DNA from: Coix lacryma-jobi var. lacryma-jobi
Lineage: Eukaryota; Streptophyta; Magnoliopsida; Poales; Poaceae
Reading direction: 5' to 3'
Length of the DNA: 64,000 bases
NCBI GenBank assembly: GCA_009763385.1
Contig: CM019825.1
Coordinates: 20,885,499 to 20,949,498, forward strand
Both the position numbers and the translations under genes were made by a program. Under the pieces are notes generated by a model. The model was given only the letters and a program-made list of their open reading frames with translations, made no database searches and was not told the DNA's origin. Shown here piece after piece: positions 42,360-53,186 of the stretch. How positions within the stretch are numbered: position 1 is the stretch's first letter; each line of letters opens with the position of its first letter.

Positions 42360-43097
42360 TCAAGCCCGGGCGAGGAGCTCCATCTCCGGAAAGAGGCTGC
42401 GGATGAGGCGCAGGCTCTTCCCTGCCGTGGTTGGCCTCGGCATCTCCTTCTTCGTAGTCGCGGCGACGGCGGCGGTGGGCGGAGGCAGGGACGGCGGTGG
42501 CGTCGTCGGCGACGGAGACGGATTGGTCACCCTGACCTGGTGTGGCGCGACGTGGACGGTGCTCTTGGGATCGCCGCGTGGCCAGTTGGCGTCGTAGACA
42601 ACTCCGTAGCCTCCGTTGGTGGACGACGACACGATCGTGGCTTTGAGCCAGAGCACGAGAACCTGCCCCGTCTTCAGCGTCGCAGTCCTCGTGCGGACAC
42701 GAACCACCGTCCCGGGCTTCAGATGCGCGGGGACGCCTGGAGCAGCTCCGCGCGCGGAACTGGCCGAAGATGGGGTGAACCGATGCGGCGGCGGCGGCAG
42801 AGAGGCGGGGTTGCAGCGCGACGAAGCGCGAGGCCCGGGCTGCGGGGACGCGCCGGCGACGGTTGAGCCTCGGGAATGGGCGGTGGTCGACGACGGGACC
42901 TCCCGATGCGGTGGACGAGGGCATGGACTCCGGACGGTGTCGCTCGAACCGTGACGCGGCGGCGGCGACGTGGACGGCTTCTTCGCGATCGACCTCGTGG
43001 GCGCCAAGGGCTTGGACCTCCTGTGCTGGAGCTCGCGGCGGATGCTCCGCATGCCGGCGGAAGAGGAGCGCGGCCGCGGAGGCAGGTACGTCGCCAT
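42360..43097 (-). CDS. Unknown basic protein with Agenet/Tudor-like core, copy C
   Basis: An intact 245-residue paralogue of copy A. The start is the ATG at 43097 (MATYLPPRPRSSSAGM), aligned with copies A and B; the frame extends further upstream but that part matches non-coding flank of A. It has the same layout: basic, Pro/Ser-rich N-terminus (RRELQHRRSKPLAPTRSIAK), compact core (LKPGTVVRVRTRTATLKTGQ, VLVLWLKATIVSS, GGYGVVYDANWPRGDPKSTV, HQVRVTNPS) and C-terminal helix (PTTAGKSLRLIRSLFPEMEL). Divergence from A is mostly conservative in the core and larger in the linkers, which suggests it was kept under selection. Function unknown; a reader-domain role is inference. Confidence 0.7.
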   Translation of the reverse strand: MATYLPPRPRSSSAGMRSIRRELQHRRSKPLAPTRSIAKKPSTSPPPRHGSSDTVRSPCPRPPHREVPSSTTAHSRGSTVAGASPQPGPRASSRCNPASLPPPPHRFTPSSASSARGAAPGVPAHLKPGTVVRVRTRTATLKTGQVLVLWLKATIVSSSTNGGYGVVYDANWPRGDPKSTVHVAPHQVRVTNPSPSPTTPPPSLPPPTAAVAATTKKEMPRPTTAGKSLRLIRSLFPEMELLARA

Positions 43098-43987
43098 GGC
43101 GGAGGAGAGCTTGTGGGTCGATTGGATTGGATCGACGACAAGCGTAGAAGCTGGGTGGGTTGCGGAAGGCGACGGCGGCGAGCGAGCAGAGGAATTACGC
43201 GCCAGGAGAAAGGGCAGGGCGTTGGATTTAAGCAGATGGACTGGATCCCAGATCTGGCCCAGCCACGCGGTTTTGAGTCCGACACGAAGTTGGAGAGATG
43301 GGCCAGTTGTCGTGAGGGCCAAGTTGAAATCGAGGCCGGATTTTTTTTTTCTCCCTCAGGCGTTGGGCTTTCTCGGTTGCCAACTGTTCTAGTTGCACCT
43401 TTGGTGTTCATTTTTAGCATTTCAAAGTCATTAGACTAAATCATTTTTGCAGGCCATATTTGCGGGAACAGAATAGACCTAAAAACAGAAGCATCCGTCC
43501 ATTTTCGGCAAGTAATAACACACCACAGATGCAGCAATTTGGTTGATACGATTATTGATTGCAGTAACAGCACCATTCGATTTGATTGAAGAAAAGAAAG
43601 CATCAGCAAAAACCAGATATGTTTATTGAACCTCTCGGTAACAGCTCCACATGATAAATTCCCAACACCACACCCACACTTCCAATGGCCAAACGCAAAA
43701 TGTGTGAAAAGCGAGAACAAATTAAGCTGTTAATGGTGTCAGACATATGATCCTTGATCCATCGACGCCACATCGCTGACAGCCGGAACTGGGAGGCGAA
43801 CGGCGACGGAAACCGAGCAGAATTGCGCGCGAGGTAACTTTTAGCAGATGGGTCAGCGTCACATATGGTTCCAGGCCGTTGGGCTTGGTAGCTTGGGGAG
43901 CCATCTGGGTATTTGGTTGACTGGCTCTATTAAGCCAAACTGTTCTTAACAAAATGAAGTAATGAACTTAAACTTCTTCCTTCAATT
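43098..43987. other. Upstream flank of copy C and remnant of a fourth copy D
   Basis: 43098-43650 is the upstream flank of copy C (shared with 41200-41460). 43785-43940 resembles the 5' region of the gene family again: GAACGGCGACGGAAACCGAGCAGAATTGCGCGC, split here as GCGAACGGCGACGG and CGAGCAGAATTGCGCGC, then CCGTTGGGCTTGGTAGC and AGCCATCTGG, matching upstream of copy B. No coding part follows, so copy D is a 5' remnant. The LINE at 44001 lies just beyond it. Confidence 0.55.
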
Positions 43988-44000
43988 ATATAACATCGCA

Positions 44001-44886
44001 ACCACCTAATGTATCCTGGCGTAGAGACCTTTTTGGCGACAAGTTAGTATCGTGGGATAATCTTCTTTCTCGTCTTAGTTCTATCATTTTAAACCAAGAG
44101 GAAGATAAATTCTTATGGGATTTAGACCAAAAGGGTGGATTTTCAGTAAAATCACATTATCTTGGCCTTATACACCACAACGTCCCTAACCTCAACAAGC
44201 GACTTTAGAGATTAAAAACACCTTTAAAGATCAAAATCTTCATGTGGTACGTTCGGAGAGGTGTCATCCTAACCAAAGATAATCTAGCCAAACGGAACTG
44301 GCAAGGTAGTAAACAGTGTTGTTTCTGTCATGAAAATGAAACGATACAACATTTGTTTTTAGACTGCCGGTTTACACGTATATGGCATGGGCCATCGTTT
44401 TGGCAGTACGGGGACTCCCTAAACCTCTTAATGTGTGTCCAATATGTTCGAAAGCTGGCTAGATGGCCTAAGAAAAGAACTAAAATCATTGGTCCTTTTG
44501 GGAGCAGCAGTTTTGTGTTGGTCCTTGTGGCTCTGTAGAAATGCAGTTATATTTTAAAACAAACAACCTTCTTTTCTGCAGGTCATTTACTCAACTTCAC
44601 ACTAGCTCCGTACATGGTCCATCATGCAGAAGCCCACTTCCCAGGAGGTAGTTGTAGCGGCCTCTCAATGTTTGACACAGGTGGGCAAGGATTTTTTTTT
44701 TATCCGGGCATATGGGTGGCGGTCTAGTCTACGGATTGATAGTCATTAGGGTGTTCGATTTTGTTACTTTGTTTCTGTATTTGGGCTGTGTGTCTTTTAG
44801 GCAGAGGCCGGGAGGATTTCAAGAAGTTGTATCACCTTAATGTAATATTCTCGAAATTAATAGAGCTTCCCATTTCAAAAAAAAAA
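44001..44886 (+). mobile_element. 5'-truncated LINE (non-LTR retrotransposon)
   Basis: Flanked by a 13-bp target duplication ATATAACATCGCA at 43988-44000 and 44887-44899 and ending in a poly-A run after GAGCTTCCCATTTC. The plus strand encodes the C-terminal zinc-binding RT region of plant LINEs: FMWYVRRGVILTKDNLAKRN, then CCFCHENETIQHLFLDC (44233-44370), upstream pieces around KFLWDLDQKGGFSVKSHYL, and stops (for example TAG after NKRL near 44206). Only the 3' end was inserted and it is not coding now. Confidence 0.9.
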
Positions 44887-44940
44887 ATATAACATCGCAT
44901 CACTAACTCAGTAGATATGTATCTGTAAAATAAAGACTGA

Positions 44941-45172
44941 GGGTGTGTTTAGTTCGAAGAATTTTGGGTGTAAAGTTCCTGTAGCACTTTCGTTGTTATT
45001 TGACAAACTTTGTCCAAATATGGACCAACTAGACTCAAAAGATTCGTTTTGACATTTACAAACAAACTGTGCAATTAGTTATTTATTTTACCTACATTTA
45101 ATACTCCATGCATGCGTCTAAAAATTCGATGTGATGGAGAATCTTGTAAATATTTGGGATCTAAACATGCCC
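44941..45172. mobile_element. Tourist/PIF-like MITE
   Basis: 232 bp with ends GGGTGTGTTTAGTTCGAAGA and GGGATCTAAACATGCCC, flanked by TGA (44938-44940 and 45173-45175). Contains TTTGTCCAAATATGGACC and CCATGCATGCG, seen widely in grass MITEs. Confidence 0.8.
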
Positions 45173-45979
45173 TGAGCCAACAAGGAAAATCAGCAACTTC
45201 CCATAGGCAGCCGATTTATCAATCCAACCAGTTAATCCTCCTCTTTTGTTAACTTACTCACCCACTACACTACCAGTTCCGACGCTCTTCGTCCGCGCGC
45301 GCGCTTTGAAGGCTACCGACGGCCGCGCGCTACGACTAGTAGCAACGCGCGCACGTTTCAAGCAATACGAGCGCATAGTGTTTGTTACGTACAGATTCTC
45401 TTGTCTGGCTTCATAAGACTCGTTTAGCTGGTTCTTTTGTCTAGCTTCAAAAGATCTTTTTAGCTTCTAGAGTGCCGTTTTCTTGGTCAATGAGCTATTT
45501 TAAATTTTTACAAGCTATTTTGTTTTCTTTCGGGATCACGGGTTTGTGGGAGAAATAACAGGGCGGGGGATGGTTTCACATCCATATCGATACAAAAGCT
45601 ACTGCTTTTAAAAATAATATATCTTATTATATATCATAGTACTTTATATAATATTTTTAGTTCAAACGAATGCAGGGGTAAACTTTTAAAAAACAATATC
45701 TTATACATATATCATTGGAAAAAACTAATATAAAAAACACACGTATGTTCCTTTTCTTCGGCGCTAAAAAATATTTCTTCTTAGTACCCTAAAAAAAATA
45801 AGACAAAAGTAAAAATATATTTAAAAATAAAATTAAATTTTTGCTGAGCTTTATATTTGCGTATGTAAAAAAACACGAAAATTAGAATTTTATTCTTGAA
45901 AAGGATACCATACTGAGTATCAGCAATACCAGATTATACACGAAAAACCCTCAGTAAAAAATAAGACAAAAAGATTTAT

Positions 45980-47720
45980 TTCAAAAACTTTAATTAAGAC
46001 ATTACAAACTTCTTTAATGCTAGATTAAAAAACATTGAACTATGTTATTATAAAACTTTACAATGCTATATTAAAAAATATACTCAGAACTCATAAACTT
46101 TGAATTATGATATTTTAAACTTTGTGCCGCTAGGATCATCACTTTGCATTCAAAATTTTGAAACTTGTAACTATGACATTACAAAAACTTAACTTTATAC
46201 TGCTAGTTAAATTTAAAACGTTAGACTCAGAATGAAAAACTTTGAACTATAACATTACAAAGTCTGTACACCTAGGTTAAAAAAAATGATACACTGGGAT
46301 GAAAACTTTGTACAACTTTATACAGCTAAGTTAAAAGAAAGTTTGCACATGATATTATAAAATTTTGAACTACTAGGTTAAAAACTTTACACTCAAAAAT
46401 TATAACAACTTTTGGACTCATACATTAGAAAAAAAAACTTTGTAGTGCTAGATTCAGTACTATGATCTATCACAATATAAACATTTGTACTAAACAGCTC
46501 CAAAACTTTGCACTAATATGAAATTATAATCTTTAAACTATCACATTATAAACTTTAAATTACTATAAAACTTTGTACTGCTAGGTAAAAACCTTTAAAA
46601 TTCAATAAAAACTTTAGATTATAACAATATAAACTTTGTTCTAATAGCTTCAAAATCTAACAATACAAAATATAACTGCAAACTTTGAACTTTAAAATTC
46701 AAAACTTTACACTCAGAATTTACATAACTTTCAACAATTACATTACAAACTTTGTATTGATAAGTTTAGAACGTTACATTTGGAAAATATGAAAATTTTT
46801 AAAATATCACGTTATAAAACTCTGTGATAGTAGGTTAAAAACTTTAAACTATCACATTATAAATTTTATACTGCTAGGATAAAAATCTTTTCATCCAAAA
46901 TTATATAAACTTTGAAATATAATATTACAAACTTTGTGCTTATGATTTAAAACTTGAAATTACGATATTACAAACCTTGTACTGTTGAGTTAAAAACTTT
47001 ACACTCAAAAATAAATAAAAACTTTAAACTGTCGCATTACAGATTTATAGTGCTACATTTAAAGGTTTGAACTATCATATTATAAACATTGTAATGCTAG
47101 GTCGAAGACTTTACACTCAGAATTTATAAAAAAAAACTGAACTATAACATTACAAAACTTTGTTGTTGCTATAAAAAAATGTTGCATTGCTAGGCTGTTG
47201 TCAACTTTGTATTTTAAAATTTAAATATTTTAATTTTAAATTTATTTTTAAAATTGAGAAACTTTATATCGGTATATTTAAAACTTTATATTTCTAGCTT
47301 TAAAACTTTGTAATTACAGGCTTTGTATTAGCATATTTAAAATTTTGTATTTCAAAAATTAAAACTTTATAATTTTAAACTTTATTTTTGAAATACAAAA
47401 ACTTTATACTAATATATTTTAAACCTTGTATTTCGAAGTTTAAAGTTTATAATTTCTAACTTTATATTTAAAATGTAGAAACTTTACCAACGCATTTAAA
47501 ATAATATAAACTTTGTAATGTTAGGTTTAAAACTTTGTGATTTTAAAACTCTACACCTAAATTTAAAACATTTATACTAGTTTTTTTTAAAACTCGGTAC
47601 TGAAATTTTATACACCTAAAGTGAAATCTTGTAATTTAAAATTTTACATTAAGTTTTGAAAACTTTTTAATACCACATTTAAAACTTTGAAGACCTAAGT
47701 GCAAAACTTTATAATCACAT
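45980..47720. repeat. Degenerate AAACTTTG repeat field
   Basis: Dozens of variants of AAAACTTTGAACTATAACAT, CATTACAAACTTTGTACTG, CTAGGTTAAAAACTTTACAC and CTCAGAATTTATAA in irregular succession, giving an approximate unit of 65-80 bp that has decayed heavily. A+T content is very high; no coding potential. It looks like an ancient satellite or array, not a known transposon. Confidence 0.7.
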
Positions 47721-48298
47721 AAATTATTTTAAAATATATCTAACATGGATCTACTTTTGTAGATCTCGCTATAATAAAGATAATGGTGCAAACGGAATTA
47801 AAAATAGATGTTCCACGAGAAAGTTATCGCATTTTAAAAATTTTATACCGTTTGGAAATGTTAAAAAAGTAGATCTGACAACAGCTTACGTGCTCTCTCT
47901 CTCCTCACACTGGTCGTTCGGTTCCCGCATCACAATGCTATAGGCTCGTTACTTAGCCGCACTCGTCTTGCACCACGCGTCCCTTAGACTGGTTACTTGA
48001 TCCCGTATCTTTACGTTACTTGTCCGTGCGCTGTCACCTGACGTAGCGCACACGCGTTCAATAGTGATTTGGTACCGGTTCTCTTTCATCGAGTGTTCAA
48101 GACAGAATACGCTATGAAATGCACTGTGTCTCATAAATCACTGAGTTTTGTCAATTGTCATGATGCTTCAAAGTTCTGATTATCTGCGTCAAGAACTGCT
48201 TTTCACCACTGTATCTGTTCAAACAGGGCGCAGTAGAATGATTGTCACAAGTAAAAATAGAGAAAAAGGCATATTTATGCAGTGATCTGGTGCTTACA

Positions 48299-48458
48299 TA
48301 TCGAGTGATGAGATTCTCAGGCACATGATGCCAATCGCTATGTGAATGGGAACAGTCTGCTTGAACCTCATTCTGTTCAAGAAAACCCTCTTGATCAGAC
48401 TAGAGACGAGTAAAATGCCCCGGCCTGCTGGCACACGGCGCTGGAAAGAGAATGAGCC
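48299..48458 (-). pseudogene. Exon-like fragment of unknown gene
   Basis: On the minus strand a 160-base segment is preceded by ...TTTACAG and followed by GTAAGC, and stays open in one frame: GSFSFQRRVPAGRG, then ILLVSSLIKRVFLNRMRFKQ and TVPIHIAIGIMCLRI. The hydrophobic end could be membrane-associated. I do not recognise the family and found no partner exons nearby, so it may be a captured or orphaned exon, or chance. Confidence 0.25.
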
Positions 48459-49091
48459 CTGTAAACAATGTCATCAGGTATTAAATTCCATTAAAGAACA
48501 GACAACTTGAGAGATCCCAATGTGAAATATGAACAAAATTATACCTTGAAATAATCTTTTATAAATAATAAAGAATACATTATTCATAGCAACATATATT
48601 TACAGGGTGTCAAGGCACAGATCAAGTTTTTTTTTTTTGAGCATAGGCACAGATCAAGTTGTGCAGGGGAAAAAATGCATTAAAGAAAAAAAATAATTGG
48701 GGATGGGACTCTCCCATCACATTGTCTTTCCTAGTTTTAGAAGGGTATACGAATAACTTGGACCAAATGAAATGATCCCGAACCTGCACAGTTAGAGAAT
48801 GACTATATTCGCTGATTGTGGAGTTCCTGAATGAACAAGGACAATGAAGTTGATAGCAACTAAAATTTATTCTTAAGAAGAACGCAAGCAATCCTATTGA
48901 CTGATCCTTACACGAGATAAAGTGTGTAAGTAGATTAATGCTGGAATACAAGCATAACAGTGCCAAAAAATGTATCTATTAGCATAATAAGCTTTAGAGC
49001 CCCAAGATAAGAGTCTTCAATATTGGATATATTTCAAGGACTCTCTCCTGTTGATAAATGTCATAAAGGTAAATATAAATCAAAAAATATG

Positions 49092-49424
49092 CACTACAGG
49101 GTACGCCGGCTTTGCCGAGTGCAGGCAGCACTCGGCGAAGGGCCTCTCGCAATCAGCGAAGGCTTCGCCGAGTGCCGCACTCGGCGAAGGGCACTCGGCG
49201 AAGCAATAGTCGGCAATGATTTCTTTGCCGAGTGCCAAATATCGGGCACTCGGCAAAGGCTTCGCCGAGTGCCAGGTCAGCACTCGGCGAAGCAAACGGG
49301 AGCCGTCACTTGACGGCCTCTTTGTCGAGTGCCACGTGAGACAGCACTCGGCAAAGAGGGCCCCTTTGCCGAGTGCCACGTGGGACAGCACTCGGCAAAG
49401 AGGGCCTTTTTGCCGAGTGCCACG
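49092..49424. repeat. CACTA left terminal and subterminal repeats
   Basis: Over ten copies of TTTGCCGAGTGCC and its complement GGCACTCGGCAAAG, many in facing pairs around CACGTG-containing spacers. They correspond to transposase-binding subterminal repeats of grass CACTA elements. Confidence 0.88.
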
Positions 49425-50996
49425 TGAAAGGATCAAGTTGCCCAAGAGGGGAAGGGCGAATTGGGCTTTTCTAAAACTTCTTGCAATAATAAAACCTATC
49501 AAGCCTTAATTAACCCCATAGTGCCTAGAAGTGTGATTCTATTTATTCTACCGCACAAAAGACCAAGTCTAAGTCACTCCTACTGTAGCAAAGCAATTCA
49601 ATATAGAATGAACAACAAGTAGTAATGCGGAATTGAATTGCTTGAAAGTAAATGCGTAAGTAAAAGAGTAGAGATGACTCGACGATCTTTTTGCCGAGGT
49701 ATCGAGGTGTCGGCACACCCTCTAGTCCTCGTTAGAGCACCCACGCAAGGGTATCGCTCCCCCTTGATCTGCGCAAGGATCAAGTGCTCACTATGAGCTG
49801 ATTCTTCGCCACTCCGGCCCGGCGAATCGCTCGCTACCGGTCACAAGCTTGCTTGGGTCATCCACAATGCCACCGGATGCTCTCCAAGCTTCACGATCGC
49901 CACCAAGCCGTCTAGGTGATGCCGATCACCAAGAGTAACAAGCTAGAACTCTCACTTGACCAACACAAGGCCAAAGAGATGGATGGATGCACACTTGCTA
50001 CTCAATTCTCACTAGGAGGTGTCTAATTCTCACAATTAGCAAATCACTCAACCTCACTAGGGCTCTTGCACTCACTCACACTCACAATGTGTTTATCAGC
50101 AGATGGAAGTGGCAAGAACACACAAATGGATGGAGGGAAGGAAGTATATATACTCCCCCAACCAGCCATCCAAAAATAGCACAAGACAGACATTCTGCGG
50201 GGGCATCGGACGCGCCGATGCCTAGCATCGGACGCTCCGATGACCTCGTCCAACGGTCTACTGTACCTTCTTGTCAGACTGTTTAAAGGGACATCGGACG
50301 CTGGGCAGCTTCCGATGCCACCACATCGGACGCGTGTGGATTTGACCTCTCTGGAACCTCTCTGGATGGCCATCAGACGCTGGCCCTTAGCGTCCGATGC
50401 CTGCGTCCGATGCAGCCTCCAGTTCACGCCCACATGAACAGTGGCATGGGCACGTCCGATGTGAACACATCGGCGCGTCCGATGCCACGCACCAGACTAA
50501 ACCCTAGTCGGGGTGGCATCGGACGCGTCCGATGCTCACCTGGCCAGCGTCCGATGCCCATAACAAGGGCAAACTCAACTCGAATCGCGACGCAGCCTAA
50601 ACGACTTTTGATCCTCTCGACTTAAGACATCTCTCTGAGCTACCTAGGGCTATGAAATAACAAGTGTGCACCACACCTACCTCAATAGACTCATCTAGGT
50701 CAAGCTACTCATTCACGCTCCCCTTTATAGTACGGCCAAAGGAAAAACAAAGACTTAAGACTACCTAAGTGTCCTCCAACACCATATGACACTTAGCCTA
50801 GTCTACCACCGTCTTCGTCGTTCGTCCTTTGAAAACCGAAACGATATCCATCGCCAGGGGGCATGAACTCCATATGCCCGTATCGTCGCCATTACCGTGA
50901 CCTAACTTAATCCTGTTTCTGCAAAACACACGTTAGTCACAGTAATCTTGTGTTTCATCCAATCACCGAAACCCACTAGGGGCCAAGATGCGTTCA
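49425..50996 (-). repeat. Copia 3' LTR
   Basis: 1,572 bp from TGAAAGGATC to GATGCGTTCA on the plus strand (TGAACGC...CCTTTCA on the minus). Close to the other LTR but 25 bp longer, mainly in the CGGACGC-motif zone (about 50190-50560). Its right border is set by the adjoining polypurine tract. Confidence 0.93.
50190..50560. repeat. CATCGGACGC palindromic motif cluster in the 3' LTR
   Basis: About a dozen copies of GCATCGGACGC or its complement GCGTCCGATGC, several fused into palindromes (GCATCGGACGCGTCCGATGC near 50516-50535; GCATCGGACGCTCCGATG near 50227). A matching cluster is in the 5' LTR (about 61175-61505) and a third in the internal region (53960-54205). Confidence 0.85.
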
Positions 50997-51012
50997 ATCT
51001 CCCCCTTTTTGG
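50997..51012 (-). other. Polypurine tract
   Basis: The minus strand reads CCAAAAAGGGGGAGAT immediately before the LTR start TGAACGC. It would prime plus-strand DNA synthesis and confirms the orientation and the LTR border. Confidence 0.85.
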
Positions 51013-51435
51013 TGATTGATGACAACACGAGATTGAGTATAGAGAGAAGAGTTTTTTTAAATCATGACATGTCTGAACTTGCAATGAATAAGAGAAAATG
51101 ATTAGAGGCAAGTTCAAACATGTCATGCCATCATCCTGCACTCAACAAGTTAGAGTGAATAGCAAGTGCAAGAGAAAATAGCTCGAATACATAACAAGTG
51201 AGAATTGAGCACAAGTAATAGAGTAAGGCGAAATGACATGTCATATCATATATCATAGTGAGCACATACATGTCATAAGATCCATGGCATAAGAATATAA
51301 CATAAACATGCACAAAAGATACGATAAGTAAAGAGCGTATGTGAACATAACACATCATAAGACGCAAAACCCTCTCACATCACTCCCCCTATCACTATAC
51401 TCATCCACTCTCCCCCTTTGGCATCAAGCGCCAAA

Positions 51436-53186
51436 CTAAGCGTCGGAGGGCGGAGGTGGCGCAGACGAGTCAGGAGTCGTCTCCGGAGTACGCTGTGTGA
51501 ACTCAAACTGCTGGAGATACTCCTCGGAGTCGGAAGACGAAGCACCAGTAGCCTGCTGACCCTGTGTAGCTGGAAGAGGAGGAGAAGCGGTCCGGGTCGG
51601 CTCTGACGGCTCTGACTGCTGGGCCTGCTCAGTCTGCTCTGCCTGCGCTGAAGCTGTCGCAGTCACGGTAACTGTGTCAACCTGAGTATCGGAGTGCGGA
51701 AGCTCTGGAATAGCTGACAACTCAGGCTGCACGGACGTGGTCGTCTCGGACTGGACAGGCTCTGTCTGCTCTGAAGACGCGACTGAGCTCGGGAGGGTGT
51801 CTGTGGTGGAGGTCACAGGAGCTGTCGACGTCTGTACTGGATCCGGAAGATCTAGAGTGGGAAATCCAGTGAGCTCACTGAACGTAGCCGACAGGTCCCG
51901 TGTCACAGAGGTAGTCATCGTGTAGAGGGACTCTGTCGGCCTGGGCGTGAAACCAGTACGCAGTGGACTGAAGAGAGGGCCCCGCCCGGAGGAGTAGTAA
52001 AACTCGTAAACTGCGAGGAGCTGGGGCCCGTGAACTGATGCTGCTGCTGACCAAACTGCGGAGGCTGACCAAACGACTGCTGCTGAGGTGGGACAGGAGG
52101 CTGCCACTGAAGCTGCTGCTGAGGTGGAGGCTGCTGCCACTGCCACTGGGGAGGTCCGCTGGCGAGTCTCTCCATGAAACTCAGCGTCTGCTGCTGTAAA
52201 GCCATCATCTGGCGCTGAAGTGCATCAGACCTCTCCTGTGCCTGCTGCTGTGCGAGGGCCTGAGCCTGGGCCAACCTCTGCTGCTCCTGTGCAAGCCTCT
52301 GGACGTCCTGAGTGACTGTCCTCTGCTGCTCCTCCATCCGTGCGAGTATAGCAAGAAGAGCTGGATCGGAAGAGCTGGACGTCCCGGCCTCAGTGTCGTC
52401 AGCTCTAGGCTGGTAGCGAGGCAGGAGCTGGTAGTCCTTGTCTGAGCTGTCTGTGGGGTCCTCGGCAACAAAGGTGGCCTCGCCCTCTAACTCTGCAAGC
52501 TCCTGCTCGGCGAGGGCCTGGACAGCCTCGTCCTGCTCCTGGAGGGACTCCGGAACCGCTGGTCTCTGGCGTGAAGAAGACGGGGCGTCCTGCTGCTGCT
52601 GCTGCGCCGGGGAACCTCCTCAGGAACGTCCTCCTCTGCCTCAGCCTCGGGTGCCTCTGTCTCTAGTGCCTGTGCTGCCTCAGCCTCTGTCTGGCCCTAC
52701 CCTGAGCTCTCGGGCTCGACTCCCGGGGAGGTGAACGTCGTCCGATGACCGACAGCCATAAGCGTGCCAGTCGGAGAGTGGTGGAAACGCTCAACCTCCT
52801 CGACTGCCCTGCGCTGCTCGGGGGACAACTGGTCCTCAATCCCGAGTCCGCCCGTACTGCCGCCGCGCTCTACACGCTCTGCAGCGGCTGCAACCTCTCG
52901 AGCCTAGTCTGCCTCTCGCTGCTCCCTGGTACGCTTCCTGCGCGTAATCAGCTTCCCCTTGCCGGGCCTCTGACCGGAGGGGGGGACACGGAGGAGAGTC
53001 CCTTGGGCCACCTCCGACGTTCTTGCAGCGCGACATGGCTGACAAGAACGAGGGGCACTGCACTGAAGAAGCTCTGAGCTGCCGGGACGACCGCTGAACA
53101 GAGCAAACAACCTGACAACCCAACTGACGCTGAAAGCTCGGTCAAAGAAACTCCCCTTGACACTGAGAAACTCTGCCGCTGTCACT
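51436..53186 (-). pseudogene. Env-like / coiled-coil region of the copia element, broken
   Basis: Between RT-RNase H and the 3' LTR, SIRE-lineage elements often carry an extra frame called env-like, whose function is unproven. Here, minus-strand pieces in several frames show a basic N-terminal part (KGKLITRRKRTREQREAD, near 52910), an acidic Glu/Ala-rich part, a long Gln-rich coiled coil (QDVQRLAQEQQRLAQAQALA, near 52290), QQ/PP/W-rich repeats and a Ser/Thr/Pro-rich acidic tail ending at 51436 (SSDSEEYLQQFEFTQRTPET). The pieces need at least two or three frame changes and there is a stop near 52450, so it is not translatable as one protein. No signal peptide or clear transmembrane segment was identified. 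The assignment is by position and composition. Confidence 0.5.

Larger units (their letters stand above)
45176..49091. other. AT-rich intergenic region
   Basis: No complete gene. 45280-45360 has CGCGCGCG-rich sequence, 45980-47720 the AAACTTTG repeat field, 48299-48458 an exon-like segment, and 48614-48660 a short direct repeat GCACAGATCAAGTT around a poly-T run. The rest shows nothing recognisable. Confidence 0.45.

Noticed and set aside
43098..43322. Longer start for copy C (75 extra codons)
   Set aside because: The extra part matches the untranslated flank of copies A and B, and the three copies align from MATYL/MVMYL.
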